Origin: Cenococcum geophilum 1.58
Lineage: Eukaryota > Ascomycota > Dothideomycetes > Gloniales > Gloniaceae
Assembly (NCBI GenBank): GCA_001692895.1
Contig: KV748188.1
Span: 186,001 to 250,000, forward strand
DNA: 64,000 nt
Direction: 5' to 3'
Shown here in pieces: positions 53,712 through 64,000 of this stretch. A program made the translations under genes and the position numbers. Position 1 is the stretch's first letter; every line of letters begins with the position of its first letter. The notes under the pieces are model-generated. The model was not told where the DNA came from. It did no database searches and saw only the letters and a program-made list of their open reading frames with translations.

Positions 53712-54763
53712 TTAGCGATGTAATTTCTTTAACCGCTTACGATCTAATTATTAATTTACTGCACTAAGAACGACCTAAGCCCGAATTAGCGCTATATAAT
53801 ATTTTAAGGTGTGTTTTATAGATAGCTTACCTTTAAAATACTATTAGTAGTAAGCTCGGTGCCCTCGTCTCTAGTAAAAGGCATAGTATTAACAATGTCG
53901 CGGAGGTCTTCTTCTCCAGCCATAAGCTTGTCATTAAGCTGCTTTAAATACTCTTTAGTACTAGGCTTTTTACTAACTTAGAAAAACTAAATACCTACTT
54001 ACTACACTAGGGCATCGTATTTGTCAAGCTTCTTAGCAATAGCAATAATTAGGCTCTCCACGTCATCACTTACTTCTCCGTTAGTAATAACGATAATGTT
54101 TATTAGCTTAGGCTTTACGCTTTCTAAAGCTACCTAATATTCCTAAAGATACGGTTTAAGAATTTAGCTTAACCGCTATCTAGTAAGCGTGCCACCTATT
54201 AGGCGTACAGAAGTGAAAATCTTAGTAATAGTGGCGGGAGTAGTAACATTACGATAATAGGTACTATCGGGGTTATTTAGAAAGTAGATATTAATGCTAT
54301 CAGCATTATAGGCTATATAAATCAGTATAATGGTTTCTAGCGCTTTCCTAGTTTCTCGCCACGAGCGGCCTACTATACTACCGCTGTTATCAATTAGGAA
54401 GATAGTGTTAAAGGAACTTAGAAATGCATAGCGGTCATTAGTAGGGAGTTACGCAGCGGTAGTAAGAGATTGCATCGGTGCCGCCTATAGTACGGGCGTG
54501 TATACTAGAGGTAGCTTATTTAAAGGCGTAGTGAACGCGTTTATACTAAAACGATCTATAAAGAAATATAAGCCTGGAGCAGAATGAAGGAGAGTATTTT
54601 AATATAATTTACCTAGTTAACGGGTAGCAGGCGATAATAAGCCAAAGGGGTTATTTAACAATGGTAGAACACTACGCCTGGCGATTAAATGTGTCAATGC
54701 GCTTATTAAGGAGGTAGGGTTAAAGTTTTTACGCGTAAACTTCTTCTTAATATTACTAAGCAT
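53712..54763 (-). pseudogene. vWA (von Willebrand factor A) domain protein relic, one intron
   Basis: Family role: intracellular fungal vWA proteins bind partners through a metal site (MIDAS). ATG at 54763: MLSNIKKKFTRKNFNPTSLI, RRSVLPLLNNPFGLLSPATR, then LPTNDRYAFLSSFNTIFLID with NSGSIVGRSWRETRKAL: the DxSGS MIDAS motif is intact at about 54385. Then INIYFLNNPDSTYYRNVTTP, ATITKIFTSVRLIGGTLT, KLINIIVITNGEVSDDVESL (second metal motif, DGE to NGE) and LRDIVNTMPFTRDEGTELTT, NSILK, a 56-bp intron (53830-53775), VVLSAVN, LDRKRLKKLHR and TAA. Length about 330 codons, complete for the family. Stops are TAG/TAA only. Confidence 0.85.
53775..53830 (-). other. Predicted intron in the vWA gene
   Basis: Minus strand: donor GTAAGC after TTTTAAAG, branch GCTAAT (family CTAAC with C to T), acceptor GCTTAG. 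Removing 56 bases joins NSILK to VVLSAVN, the expected ILKVVLGAVNRRLDRK continuation. Confidence 0.75.
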
Positions 54764-55093
54764 TTTGCCTAAGTTTCGGCGAAAAAGTAAAGGAGAAGGA
54801 TTATTATTAGGGGTTAGTCCTAAGTAAAACGGAGAAAGAATAGTTACTAATATTTTACTAACTTAAAGCAAACTACTTTATAATTTATGTCGTTACGGGG
54901 TTAAATATTCCATAGTTCCTAAATTAAACCTTTATACTAGTGCTTAGTTGGCCCTTTAAGGAGATTTGGTATAACTGTAGTAAAGGTAAACCTGGCTTCA
55001 TAGTCTATAAAAGCGCCTTAAGAAAGTTATATATAAGCCCCCCCCTATAAGATAAGGGTACCCATATTTTAGCCTAGCTTATTTTTTCGCCAA
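54764..55093. other. Gap, upstream of the vWA relic
   Basis: Probably its 5' flank; a short readable piece upstream of the ATG (PSPLLFRRNLGK) may mean the true start is earlier. A run of C (AGCCCCCCCC) lies near 55038. Confidence 0.35.
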
Positions 55094-55375
55094 GTAGCTT
55101 AATCGTAGGAGGTAATCATGATTCAACTATAGATAGCACTGTCTACTTAATAATACTTATAACTAGCACCTATTTTAGGTTAGCGTAAGTATAATAGGAT
55201 TTTTCTTATAGTGTGCTATACGTGCTTACCTAGGCAAGACTCAAAGCGACTTTTCGCAGCCACTATTTTTCATCACAGCTATTTTTAAGAGGTTACTAAA
55301 ATATAAGGACACGAAATATTACAGGTATTGACATTATTTTTTAAAATTAGCAAGCCGTTCTTCGCCCGGCTTCCG
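55094..55375 (+). repeat. Repeat E, copy 2, with ~65-bp insertion
   Basis: Matches 37680-37880. Between GCTATT and AGCAAGCC, contiguous in copy 1, copy 2 has about 65 additional bases (roughly 55285-55349) starting TTTAAGAGGTTACTAAAAT and ending TTTTTTAAAATT. Confidence 0.6.
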
Positions 55376-55899
55376 GTTTTTATCCTATATACCCTTTACA
55401 GCGCTTAGCATGGACTTCTACTACAGCTAAAACATTAGCTTTAGTACAGCTTCCCCTAGCTACTTAGACCTTAATAGTTGCCAAATATATAACCTTATAA
55501 CTAACTTTTACAGCTAATAGAAACCCTTCTTAACTCTATCCGGCTCTAGTAGATATATGCCTATATATCTATTAAGACACTATAGTCCCCTTCTATATAG
55601 GTTGTTAAAACTTAATATAAAAAAGAATAACTAGAAAGACCGATTATAATTAGCTAGGGTAGTTAAGAAGTAAATCTAATAATTCTCTAAGCTAGAACTT
55701 AGTTTAGCTAATTCTATTAATTCTATTTACTTTAGCAGCTATAGAAGGAACTTAACTAATTTAGCTAGATTATTACTAAGGTTTAAGGACCGTAAATATA
55801 AACGGCGTAGGTTTATAAACCCTCTAAATAGAATAGCATCTCGTAGCGTACACTATAGAGGGGTGTTAAGTTTAAGGTATTTAGCCGTCTAGAAGAGCT
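55376..55899. other. Gap without identified gene
   Basis: RIP-like sequence, no motif recognised on either strand. Confidence 0.3.
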
Positions 55900-57003
55900 T
55901 TATTAAAAAATGTAATTGGGATCCGCTATATAATGACTTCAGGTTAATAAATCCCGCTACTATAGGTTTTAGGCGTAATTAGACCTTAAAACTAACGTCT
56001 ATATCTTCTAAGAGTGCCCTATAGAAAGCAATGTACTTTTATACCCCATCTTTAAAATCCTTAGTTCTCCGTTCCAGAGGATACACCGAGGAAATAGCAA
56101 CGCCTGCGACCTCTATATCACGTTCCGCCGCTTATATTGCCGTAAGTACCCTCCTAAAGATCTGGCCAATATAATTAAGGGTATTTCTAGCCATTATATA
56201 GTAAACGGACGGCGCGCCGTTCTCCTATAAGAGTCGATTAAATCTATATAGCGAGTAAGTTCCTTACCAAACGCCATCGCCGAAATTAGGTAGCCTAATA
56301 GTAATTTCTTAGCAATCTAGGTTTTTAATAGTAGTTGCCAGCATTTCTACATCTAAATTAGTTTCCCGGATTTTGGCCTAGTTCTCCTAAAATAACATAA
56401 TCTAGGGAAATATAGTTTAATCGGCATAAGCCAAACTCTTAGGGACTTAGGAAACCTAACTTTATAAATCTTTTTCAGTTGCCCAGCTATAGGAGAAGAT
56501 GTAAATTAATATAATAAATATCCTATATACGCTTATTAATAGTTCCATTACATATCTAAGGTTTAGCTTATCCATAATAACTAGCAGGCTTCCTTTATAT
56601 ATAAAGGTATCTATAAAGGTCTTACGGGAGACATACTTAAATACTTTATAGGTCCCGCGGATATCCCATAAGTATAAGCGGTAAGAGTAGTCAGCGGCAA
56701 TAAATAACTATATAAGATCTAAGAGCTTTTCTAGAATGCTGTATATATTACTTATAACTACTAGCATAAATAAAGACTAAAGGCGGGAACGGTTAGTAAA
56801 GGGAGGCGCGGGAAAGATAACGACAGCGCTAATATAAGTGGGCTTGCTAAACTAAATAGGGTTAAATAGCTCCGAAGAGGTAGCGGAGAATAACATACTA
56901 CCTTAGCGGCGTAAGGGCAGCCATAGTTAAAGCTAAGGTAAATTAGGTAAGATCTATGCCAAGCAGTTAAGCGGCATATAAAAACTAGAAGCCGATTTTG
57001 CAA
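55900..57003 (-). pseudogene. Unrecognised coding relic(s)
   Basis: On the minus strand an 80-codon frame starts at 57003 (containing FSLASPLILALSLSFPRLPL) and continues, past stops, as VVISNIYSILEKLLDLI.LF, AADYSYRLYLWDIRGTYKVF, KYVSRKTFIDTFIYKGSLLV and LLISVYRIFIILIYIFSYSW near 56700-56490. Another frame near 56270-56000 reads MAFGKELTRYIDLIDSYRRT and RSLGGYLRQYKRRNVI. Former coding sequence is likely. The RLYLWDIRG block recalls a beta-propeller strand but is not enough to name a family. Confidence 0.4.
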
Positions 57004-57814
57004 TAGACTATATCTATAGCTTATAGGCTTATCTCATAAATTAGACCCCTAGGAAGAAATTGCGCCATAATATAGCTAAGGGCTAGCGCTACGCCTATAG
57101 ACCTTACCCTAGTCCTATAGACTCCTAGACTAATTAGATCGCACTAAAAGGAATTTCTCCCTAAGGGTCTAAGAGCTTATCCCTTTGTCTAGCAAGTTTT
57201 TATAGACTTTTTATATATATACGCCTTATAAGCCAATCTAAAGGCTCTATACTATATAAAGCTTAATATTAAACCTCTAGTTAGTACGATTTCTCGGCAG
57301 CAAGAGTGCTGGCGCCTTATTAACGCTCGGATAGTTATTAAATAACCGCTAGTTAAACCTTTTAACCACTTATAGCACTTAATATACCTTACTTAACTTA
57401 TATAGCACGTCCTCCCTATAACCTTAAGCTAGTCCTTTACCGGCTTATCCTTATTAACGTTAAGAACGCGTATAAAGCGACTTTAATAGAGGATTTTCCT
57501 ATATAATCAGCAGCTAGTTAATAGAGAAAGGGCGGAAACCTATAGTTATAACGTTATATATCGCGACTTTTTGCCCAACTTCCTTAAAAAAATATATATA
57601 TAGAGGTGTTTTTAGTAGTGGCCTTTTGCAGTATTTTATCGGCATCGCAATATTAACACGCTTTAGTAAGGCTTACTAATAAAATCACGCTAGCTAGGGT
57701 GCCTATAGCATACTAACCCAAGCAGGAGCGCCTAAAGCGCCTAATACAAAAAGTCCGTTTTACTAGATAAAGGGATAGGCCCTCTTTATATAAGAACCTA
57801 ATATATAACAGTGC
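57004..57814. other. Gap, unrecognised sequence with readable frame
   Basis: Plus-strand text near 57660-57840 (KITLARVPIAYQPKQERLKR) is consistent over several tens of codons; no family recognised. Confidence 0.3.
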
Positions 57815-58030
57815 TAGAGCGCGTTACCTACTACTTTCTAGGCATTCTGCCAAATTCTACCAAATTCCGCTATATTCCGCCGACACTACTTATAAAGCCA
57901 ACTAATTAGGATTTTCCATCTCTAGGGTAGAAAATCGCTATTAGCTCGCTTACTTAGCAACCCCTTTATATCTTACTAGTCTCTAATAAACTTCTTCCTC
58001 TCCTTAACTTAAGTTAGTATTCTTCCATTA
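57815..58030 (+). repeat. Dispersed repeat B, forward copy
   Basis: AGTGCTAGAGCGCGTTACC, GGCATTCTGCCAAATTCTAC, AACTAATTAGGATTTTCC, AGAAAATCGCTATTAGCTCG, CTTAGCAACCCC and TCTTACTAGTCTCTAATAAA follow the same order as in the reverse copies at 32985-33400 and 33665-33890. The hairpin seen at 42679 is imperfect here (ATTTTCCATC / GGTAGAAAAT). Confidence 0.65.
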
Positions 58031-58159
58031 TAACGCTATATCTCAACCCTTTTATAACGTCTAGTTATTATAAAAATACTATAAAGTAGAAGCTCTTTAA
58101 TTTCTCTATCTATTGTAATAAATAACAACGTCGTAGCTATATTAGTTAGTTATATTTTC

Positions 58160-58235
58160 GTTAGTTTTTTATCAGTCGCAAAAATCGTTAGTCGCAAAAC
58201 TCGTCAGTCGCAAAACTCGTCAGTCGCAATCTTAC
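58160..58235. repeat. Short tandem repeat, 15-16 bp unit
   Basis: CAGTCGCAAAACTCGT occurs about four times in a row between 58172 and 58235, with TTAGTCGCAAAACTCG as a variant. Too short for coding or CRISPR. Confidence 0.7.
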
Positions 58236-60399
58236 CTCGCTGCTCTGCTTAAAGCTCTACACGAGGCTTTCTTAAAGCTTTAGTCTATTTTATTACAATC
58301 TTGCCTTACTACTAAAAATTACATACTTCTCTACATCCAATTATCTCCAAAATAGTACGAGTTAAAAGCCCTTCGTCTTCTCTATCGCCTCTATATTATA
58401 GCGATATTATAGCTTTATTATATAAGAAGTTAGATATAGGTAGTCAGTTAGTTTTAGCCTAAAATCTACAAAGATTCAATTCCAAATCTAACTTAACTTT
58501 TGCGACAATATATCTTACCTCTTAATACTCTAGGTATAGGGCTATAATATACATTTATAAAGATATAATTACCTAAAGAACCTATTACATCGAATAAAGT
58601 ATTAATAACTATTAGTGGGGTCTTAGTAGAGCCAGTTAAAGTTGAAATTTACTATATTCTCGCTATTTAGATTTAAATACTCTCTATTAAGCCGTATTCC
58701 CTCTAGTATTCTAAATGCCTACTTTTAGCTTCTTTAGCGCATAGAAATAAAGCTTTATTAATTCTCTAATGGTGATTCCAGCTCTTAATTAAAGACGCTC
58801 TAGTTTCCCATATATCTTCTTCAATACTATTAATTAACTATCTTACCAACACAAATATATCCTAGAGATAAATGCTACTAATTTCCAGGTTAATATTATT
58901 AGGGCTGCCTCTACACTATATAACTCCTATTACAGCAGCAGTAAAATTCAGTTCTTTATTATTTATCTTCTACGCATTTCCATTTTCCGGACTACTAACA
59001 TCTTTTTCAGCGGCCTCATTGTAATTTAATAATAATTCATTAGGTAGGTTTAAGCGTAGCACTAATCTATATATTAGAGCTTTCGGTAAGCCGTATCTAA
59101 TAAGGTATTACTTATTTAAATTAAATAGTCGCCAGCCTTCAATTAACATTTCCTTTTCTATAGTTTTTTATCTATAATAAAAGGTCTTGTTTTAATAGCT
59201 ATTTTATATAATCTAAGTAGTTTATATTACCTAAGGAAAACTTAACATTTAATAAATACTAGGAAATAATATTTCTACTACCTATAACTTCCTACCCCTA
59301 CTGCAAGAACGTGCCTGCTCCATACAAGAAGATAACATCCCTCCCTACGCGGCGAGAAACCCGCCACAGCGAGAAAATTAAGGGGTACTTTAACTTTATA
59401 CATCTCGAACTATACACATACCCATATATTTGTTATAGCTTTATATTACTTATACACCGTAGGCAATTTTAATTATACTATTACCTTTATACCTAAAAAT
59501 TACTATTACCTTAATGCCTTCCACACTTTATTTATATAGCACCCAATTTCATCATAAAACCAGCTCCTCTCGCCACAGCACTATTATCGAGCCTTTCCCG
59601 CTATAAAACCCACAGAAAGATCCTACTAACCCTATAGCCCTCATTACAGTGCTAGGGAGTTACCATTAGCCTTATAGCTGCTATCGCGCGCAGATTCATG
59701 CAAAGTCGCCATACTAATTAATACCTTAACCGAAAGCGATTACCTAATTAAGCTAGTTTAGAACAGCCTCGCACGTACACACACTCCGTATTCATTATAT
59801 AATTTACTTATTATAGTGGCAGATCTATAGCTATATAAGTAATGCAAACTAAATAAACAATTTAAAAGTCGCGAATAAAGCCGCGCTTATACGCTAAGTA
59901 GCTTCCTTATTACTCTTTAGTTCCTACACGATATAATATCAGCCTATTAGCTCTCGCTACTCTCTAAATATCTAGGCCAACGTAAGTAGTCTATATACTT
60001 AGTTCGATCGCCATATAATAATATTAAGGCTTAACATCACACATCCTTCTAGTACGGCTAGGAGTAGTAGTAAAGCAACTATGTAAGGTATAGGAGGAGT
60101 CCCTAGCGTACTTAAGATTAACGGCGAAAATTGTAAAACAACTTCTTAGTCGAACGGAAATTTTTAGAAGCGCTAGGAACACATCCTAGGATTATAAAGT
60201 ATTACTTTCCTCACTTTAGTAGTCTGGTACGTATTCCCTTAGCCAGCTACCTAGCACAGCTTATTACTTACTACTCTTTAACTATTACTATTGTAGAATA
60301 GGATCCCGCCAGTATAGCGCTAACTAAAGGCTTTAATCCGTCAAAGCCTAGAATATATACCGCCCTATTAAAATCTAGCTATATTCCTTTACCCTATAG
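58236..60399. other. Long RIP-degraded stretch, no gene identified
   Basis: No family motif was recognised on either strand. The last part (from about 60000) may contain the 5' end of the Fot1/pogo element that follows; its terminal inverted repeats were not found. Confidence 0.35.
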
Positions 60400-61545
60400 T
60401 ATCGTGTATACGGACAACGCTTAAGATAAGAGAAGCTAGAACGCTAATAGTACCTAGCCCCTTTAGAAGAGATAGCCCCTACTAAGTACTTATTACAAAT
60501 ATTTAATAATGGCTTACCTATTCCAATTAAGTATCTACATTTACTAGCGTTTATCATTGCGTGTTAGCGCTTCTTTATCTTTTAGGCTCCTACTAATAAA
60601 ACGACCCGTCCTCTTAAGAAGAACTAGTCTCAGGGCTTCTATAAACGCCATCCTAAGCTTAAAGCGAAAAAGTATTAAGGCGCTAAATTGGAATTGGTAC
60701 GATAATAACATCTATAATAAGGTTACATTCTGGTTTAATATAATCGGGAAGGAAATATATAGCCCGGTTATTTTGCTAAAGAATATCTATAATATAGACG
60801 AAATAGGAGTTATGTTATACATACTCGGCTCTCTAAAGGTCGTAGTAAGGATAACCTACAAGCTTATAGAGGCGCGGGTATTAAGCGGATAATAGTAACT
60901 GCGGTTAAGTGCATTTCTGCTAATAGTAAGTCTCTTTTTCTACTAATTATCTAGCTAGCCGCAACCACCGAAGTATATAGACTATATATCCCACCCTTAG
61001 ATAGCATTTTGCGTGCTCCTAATATAGATATACTAAGAAGGTACAAATACGGTCGGTAAACAGCAATTACTATATATCTTTTATATCGTACACGTATATA
61101 AGCGCTTACCTTTTAAAATATCAAGTCTAGCTAGTTAAAGACAGGCCTATATCCTTTTAACCTAGATAGGGTACTTAGAGATATCTAAAAGCCACTAACT
61201 AAACTATACGTTCCGAAGGATAATAGGGTAAAGGTAGAGTCTTATACCCAAGGCATAGTGCCGTAAACATTAGTAATATTAGAGGCTCTTACTTTGTTAT
61301 AAAGGCGAATTAAATATAATGCTTATATGCTAGATAGCCCGGGCAAACATCGCCCCTAAAACCTAGCCAATGCCGTCTAAAAAGCCTTCCCTAAACGCGC
61401 CCTTCTTTATAATAATAGCCAGCTCTCGTTTAAGCAGAATAACGAAAGCAATTATCGCCAATTAACCAAGTCAACAGTGGCCGGTAAGGCAAAAGTGATA
61501 AGCTATAAGGACATTGTCAAGGCATAAGTGAAACCTCTACACTAG
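60400..61545 (+). pseudogene. Fot1/pogo-type transposase (Tc1/mariner superfamily), with internal deletion
   Basis: Moves a DNA transposon by DDE/D catalysis; the N-terminus has helix-turn-helix DNA-binding domains. Plus strand: PLEEIAPTKYLLQIFNNGLP, IPIKYLHLLAFIIAC, APTNKTTRPLKKN.SQGFYK and RHPKLKAKKY, a frameshift near 60673, then ALNWNWYDNNIYNKVTFWFN, IIGKEIYSPVILLKNIYNID with EIGVMLYILGSLKVVV (family NIYNMDETGVMLS, first catalytic Asp) in a clean frame to 60892. After more shifts: GTNTVGKQQ, KTGLYPFNLDRVLRDI near 61138-61185, RRIKYNAYMLDSPGKH, KRALLYNNSQLSFKQNN and TKSTVAGKAKVISYKDI. The stretch holding the second and third catalytic acids is missing near 61030. Confidence 0.85.
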
Positions 61546-61759
61546 TAGTATTGCTAGTAAAAATACTACTCTATTCTAAAACTTTGACGGGTATTTAATA
61601 TCTATAGGTGTTTTCATTGCGAGATATCTATATAGTTTAAGGCGAATAGTACATAAGAAAGTATACAAGAGCGTTCCGTTTATACTAGTATATATATTAC
61701 CTCCTCCTCTATCTTCTACTCTCCCTCCTCTAGTAGTTATATAACATATCCTTAAGCAA
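61546..61759. other. Gap between Fot1/pogo relic and F-box-like relic
   Basis: Presumably the 3' end of the transposon and the tail of the minus-strand gene; no TIR identified. Confidence 0.3.
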
Positions 61760-62590
61760 GCTTTTAGCCGTATTCTTAGGGTCGGATAACTACTTATTAA
61801 CGTTAGACTCTTTATTAGGGTCGTCTAACAAAACCTAATATATAAAGTAGTCGCCAACATCTTTCTAAGGACTATAAATAGAGACAAACCGTAGCTTCTC
61901 TACCTTTTGCATAGCTCCAATAACCCTAGCCCAGCTACCGTTAAAAAGCGACACATCTTCGCAACTTATACACTAAAGGGTATCCTTATAGTAAGTGATT
62001 AAGCTAGATAGAGTAACTGCGTTTATATAAGCATTTTTAACTTCTAACTCTTTTAACTCTTATATATTAAGCTTCCTAGCCACAATATTGTAAAACTTAT
62101 CGCTAATAAACCAATCATGGGCCTAATAGAACCCAATTTTACAAAGATTTATAAGATAAGAGACCGCCTTAGCAATACCAACCAGGTCGATATTAATCTC
62201 CTTAAAAGTATCCTAACTCTTAGAGCTATAGCTAGTATCAGGATTACAATTTAAATTAGAGAATATAACATACTTAATAGAGGAGCGAAATATCTGGAGG
62301 ACGCTAATTATATACTTATTAGTTATATTAAACTATAAATAACTAAAAAACATCTTAATAAAGAACTTAAATAACTAAGCCACTAGTTTTCTATTAGCTA
62401 GACGGAGATTTAGTAAGTCTAGATATGCCTTACTATAAGGAGTAGGGATAGTAGGGTAAAGGCGATTAAGATAGGGAAGTTTAGGATTATAAAGGTAGAA
62501 GCATATAATTTTAATAAACTCGGTTAAGAGAGTGAGAATAGTAGTGTAATTGCTGCTTTGGCCGCTTAAGCTATTAATAGACTTCTTAGC
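61760..62590 (-). pseudogene. F-box-like / LRR-type protein relic (tentative)
   Basis: A minus frame is readable over about 270 codons with few stops: SINSLSGQSSNYTTILTLL, FYLYNPKLPYLNRLYPTIPT, AYLDLLNLRLANRKLVAQLF, KFFIKMFFSYL.FNITNKYI, VGIAKAVSYLINLCKIGFYQ, AHDWFISDKFYNIVARKLNI, VTLSSLITYYKDTLQCISCE, DVSLFNGSWARVIGAMQKVE and KLRFVSIYSP. DLLNLRLANRKLVA followed by FFSFLQF-like text resembles the F-box and following helix of fungal F-box proteins, and the later alternating Leu text fits LRR-like repeats. The canonical LP...L F-box start is not clear, so the call is tentative. Confidence 0.45.
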
Positions 62591-63445
62591 CGACAGCGCC
62601 TTTATATTTAAGCGTTCCGGTTACTTCCTCTAGTAAGCGGCTTTTCGGCAAGCGATTATATCTAAGGATGTAGTTTAGAGATATATACGTTTAGTATAAA
62701 ATATAGTAGGAGTTAACTACGACCGCTACTAACTATCCCTTTATATACTAGAGTCCTATACTTAGCGCTAAGCCTAGGACTCCAGCGTACAAAGGAATAC
62801 TACTACTAACGGCCAGAAAGTAGGCCACGTGTTTAACTTAGCTTATAGTATTAGTGTTACGTAATAATACAGCTGTATTAACATAAGCGGTTGCACATTA
62901 CTAAAATTATTTAAGTTGCGCCAAGACGACATTGTTTTAAAGAATTTTAGTTATAATATATATAATACTACACAATACGCGAATCGAGCGACAAGACAAC
63001 CATACTTATATAATTTTTAGGTAGGAAGGATCTTAAATATTAAGCAGTCATTATAGAACACGCTAACCATAATACTATAAAATTATTAGGGTGTAAACAG
63101 ATTCTAAATTGCCTAAAAGTTAAAGTACCTCTAACTTCTTTTAGAATATAAGGTGTTTTGTTACACCGGGGGGAGGTTATATACAACTTTTCTCTAAGCC
63201 AGCTTAAGTGGATCAAAAAGGGTTAGGGGAACTCGGAGAACTTTATGCTATCCTATAGGCTAAAGCCCTATAATATTAATAATTTCTAGAAAGCGAAGGC
63301 AATCGCCAATACTATAATAGCCCAGGATAAGGAGAACCGAAAGCTTTTAACAAGTCATCCTCTCCTTTCTATATAATTTATGCAACTATTTACGTAATAA
63401 CACTTATTAAAGCACGTTATTTATACTTATCACCGTTTAATAAAT
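62591..63445. other. Gap with possible 3' end of the second Fot1/pogo element
   Basis: No gene recognised. A short hairpin GGTGT / ACACC surrounds TTTGTT near 63152-63167, followed by a G run. The terminal inverted repeat of the minus-strand transposon should lie here but was not identified. Confidence 0.3.
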
Positions 63446-64000
63446 TTAATTAGTACTATTTGGCTCTAACTTATCCACCTCTAGCATAGGATTCCGACGC
63501 TTACAACCGCGTTTACCCTTACTCTTATATTCGGCAGCTTTCTCTTTCACAGCACGCTTCGCTTATACCTTACTAAGGTCCTCATAGCTTATCACCTTTG
63601 CCTTCCCTAGAACTAACGACCTAGTCAATCTCCGTATATAGACGTCTTTATTCACTCTAGACAAGAATTAATTTTGCTATATAAGGAGGGTTCGTTTAGT
63701 AAAGGAAGTTTAGGTAGTACTTATAAGCTTCTATATATGCTTCTATAGGCGCTGTTTACTTATATTATTAAGTATATCAGTATCCTACTTAATTATATTA
63801 TACAATAACGCAAGACCCCTTATTATTATAGGTGTTATAGGTATCTATAGTACTTCGTCTTATAGGCAGGACCCTACCTCTACCTCTAAAGCGGGTAGTC
63901 TGGCAAGAGGCGGCTTTAATATATCTCTAAGTACTCTATCTAGGTCAAATGGAAACAAACCAGTTACCTTCTAAGCGGCTATAATATTCCTTATAGTAAA
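63446..64000 (-). pseudogene. Fot1/pogo-type transposase, C-terminal half, cut by window edge
   Basis: Minus strand from the right edge: FTIRNIIAA.KVTGLFPFDL, DRVLRDILKPPLARLPALEV, EVGSCL.DEVL, IKQDTDILNNISKQRL.KHI, KLISTT.TSFTKRTLLI.QN, FLSRVNKDVYIRRLTRSLVL, GKAKVISYEDLSKV.AKRAV, KEKAAEYKSKGKRGCKRRNP and MLEVDKLEPN, ending at TAA (63446-63448). This is the post-catalytic part and basic tail of Fot1/pogo transposases (family TGLFPFNPDRVLRD and LGKAKVMSYEDLEEARAKRA). It is a different, more GC-rich copy than the one at 60400-61545 and in opposite orientation. Stops are TAG/TAA. Confidence 0.88.

Noticed and set aside
1-64000. Mitochondrial or bacterial origin because of the AT-richness
   Set aside because: HET, RBR, F-box, LTR retrotransposon and Fot1 relics plus GT-AG introns with TACTAAC branch sites indicate nuclear fungal DNA.

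Overview
The window looks like nuclear DNA of a filamentous ascomycete (Pezizomycotina) that has been through heavy repeat-induced point mutation (RIP). The longest stop-free ORF is 113 codons. TpA is abundant and CpA/TpG are depleted, while CpG is still common. The relic genes I can read are broken almost only by TAG and TAA, as expected from CAG, CAA and TGG after C-to-T and G-to-A change. Recognisable families are typical of such fungi: HET, ankyrin, F-box, RBR, vWA and DUF7732. I see no gene that looks functional, and no rRNA, tRNA or CRISPR. Product names rest on protein motifs read by eye and were not searched against a database.

Layout. 0-9.4 kb: an EST1/SMG6-like gene with a PIN domain (+), an F-box/ankyrin gene (-), unrecognised relics and a solo LTR with target-site duplication (TSD). 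9.4-13.8 kb: dispersed repeats, a hAT transposase fragment, a 227-bp hairpin-bearing insertion, a sirtuin relic with an internal 180-bp duplication, and an ankyrin fragment. 14-20.9 kb: a DUF7732 gene with a readable intron, copy 1 of a duplicated segment, and one arm of a 1.2-kb inverted repeat. 21.2-28.3 kb: about 7.1 kb of a 68-bp satellite, roughly 105 monomers. 28.8-32.3 kb: a HET-domain relic, a 179-bp tandem repeat and the second inverted arm. 33-39 kb: repeat copies and solo LTRs, one nested in another repeat. 40-42.4 kb: an RBR ubiquitin-ligase relic and an unknown coding relic. 42.4-48.2 kb: a structurally complete Ty1/copia retrotransposon (173-bp LTRs, TSD taacc). 48.5-57 kb: a LINE 3' end, a 346-bp MITE, a membrane-protein relic, copy 2 of the duplicated segment, a vWA-domain relic and further unknown relics. 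57.8-64 kb: a repeat copy, a Fot1/pogo transposase with an internal deletion (+), an F-box-like relic (-) and a second Fot1/pogo transposase running off the right edge (-).

Reading. The window is a mutated and probably silent compartment where transposons and duplicated host-type genes were inactivated together. The best direct RIP evidence is the copia LTR pair: 13 differences in 173 aligned bases, all transitions. The most unusual structure is the satellite array bracketed, together with the HET relic, by inverted 1.2-kb arms; a centromeric, pericentromeric or subtelomeric position is possible but not shown by sequence alone.
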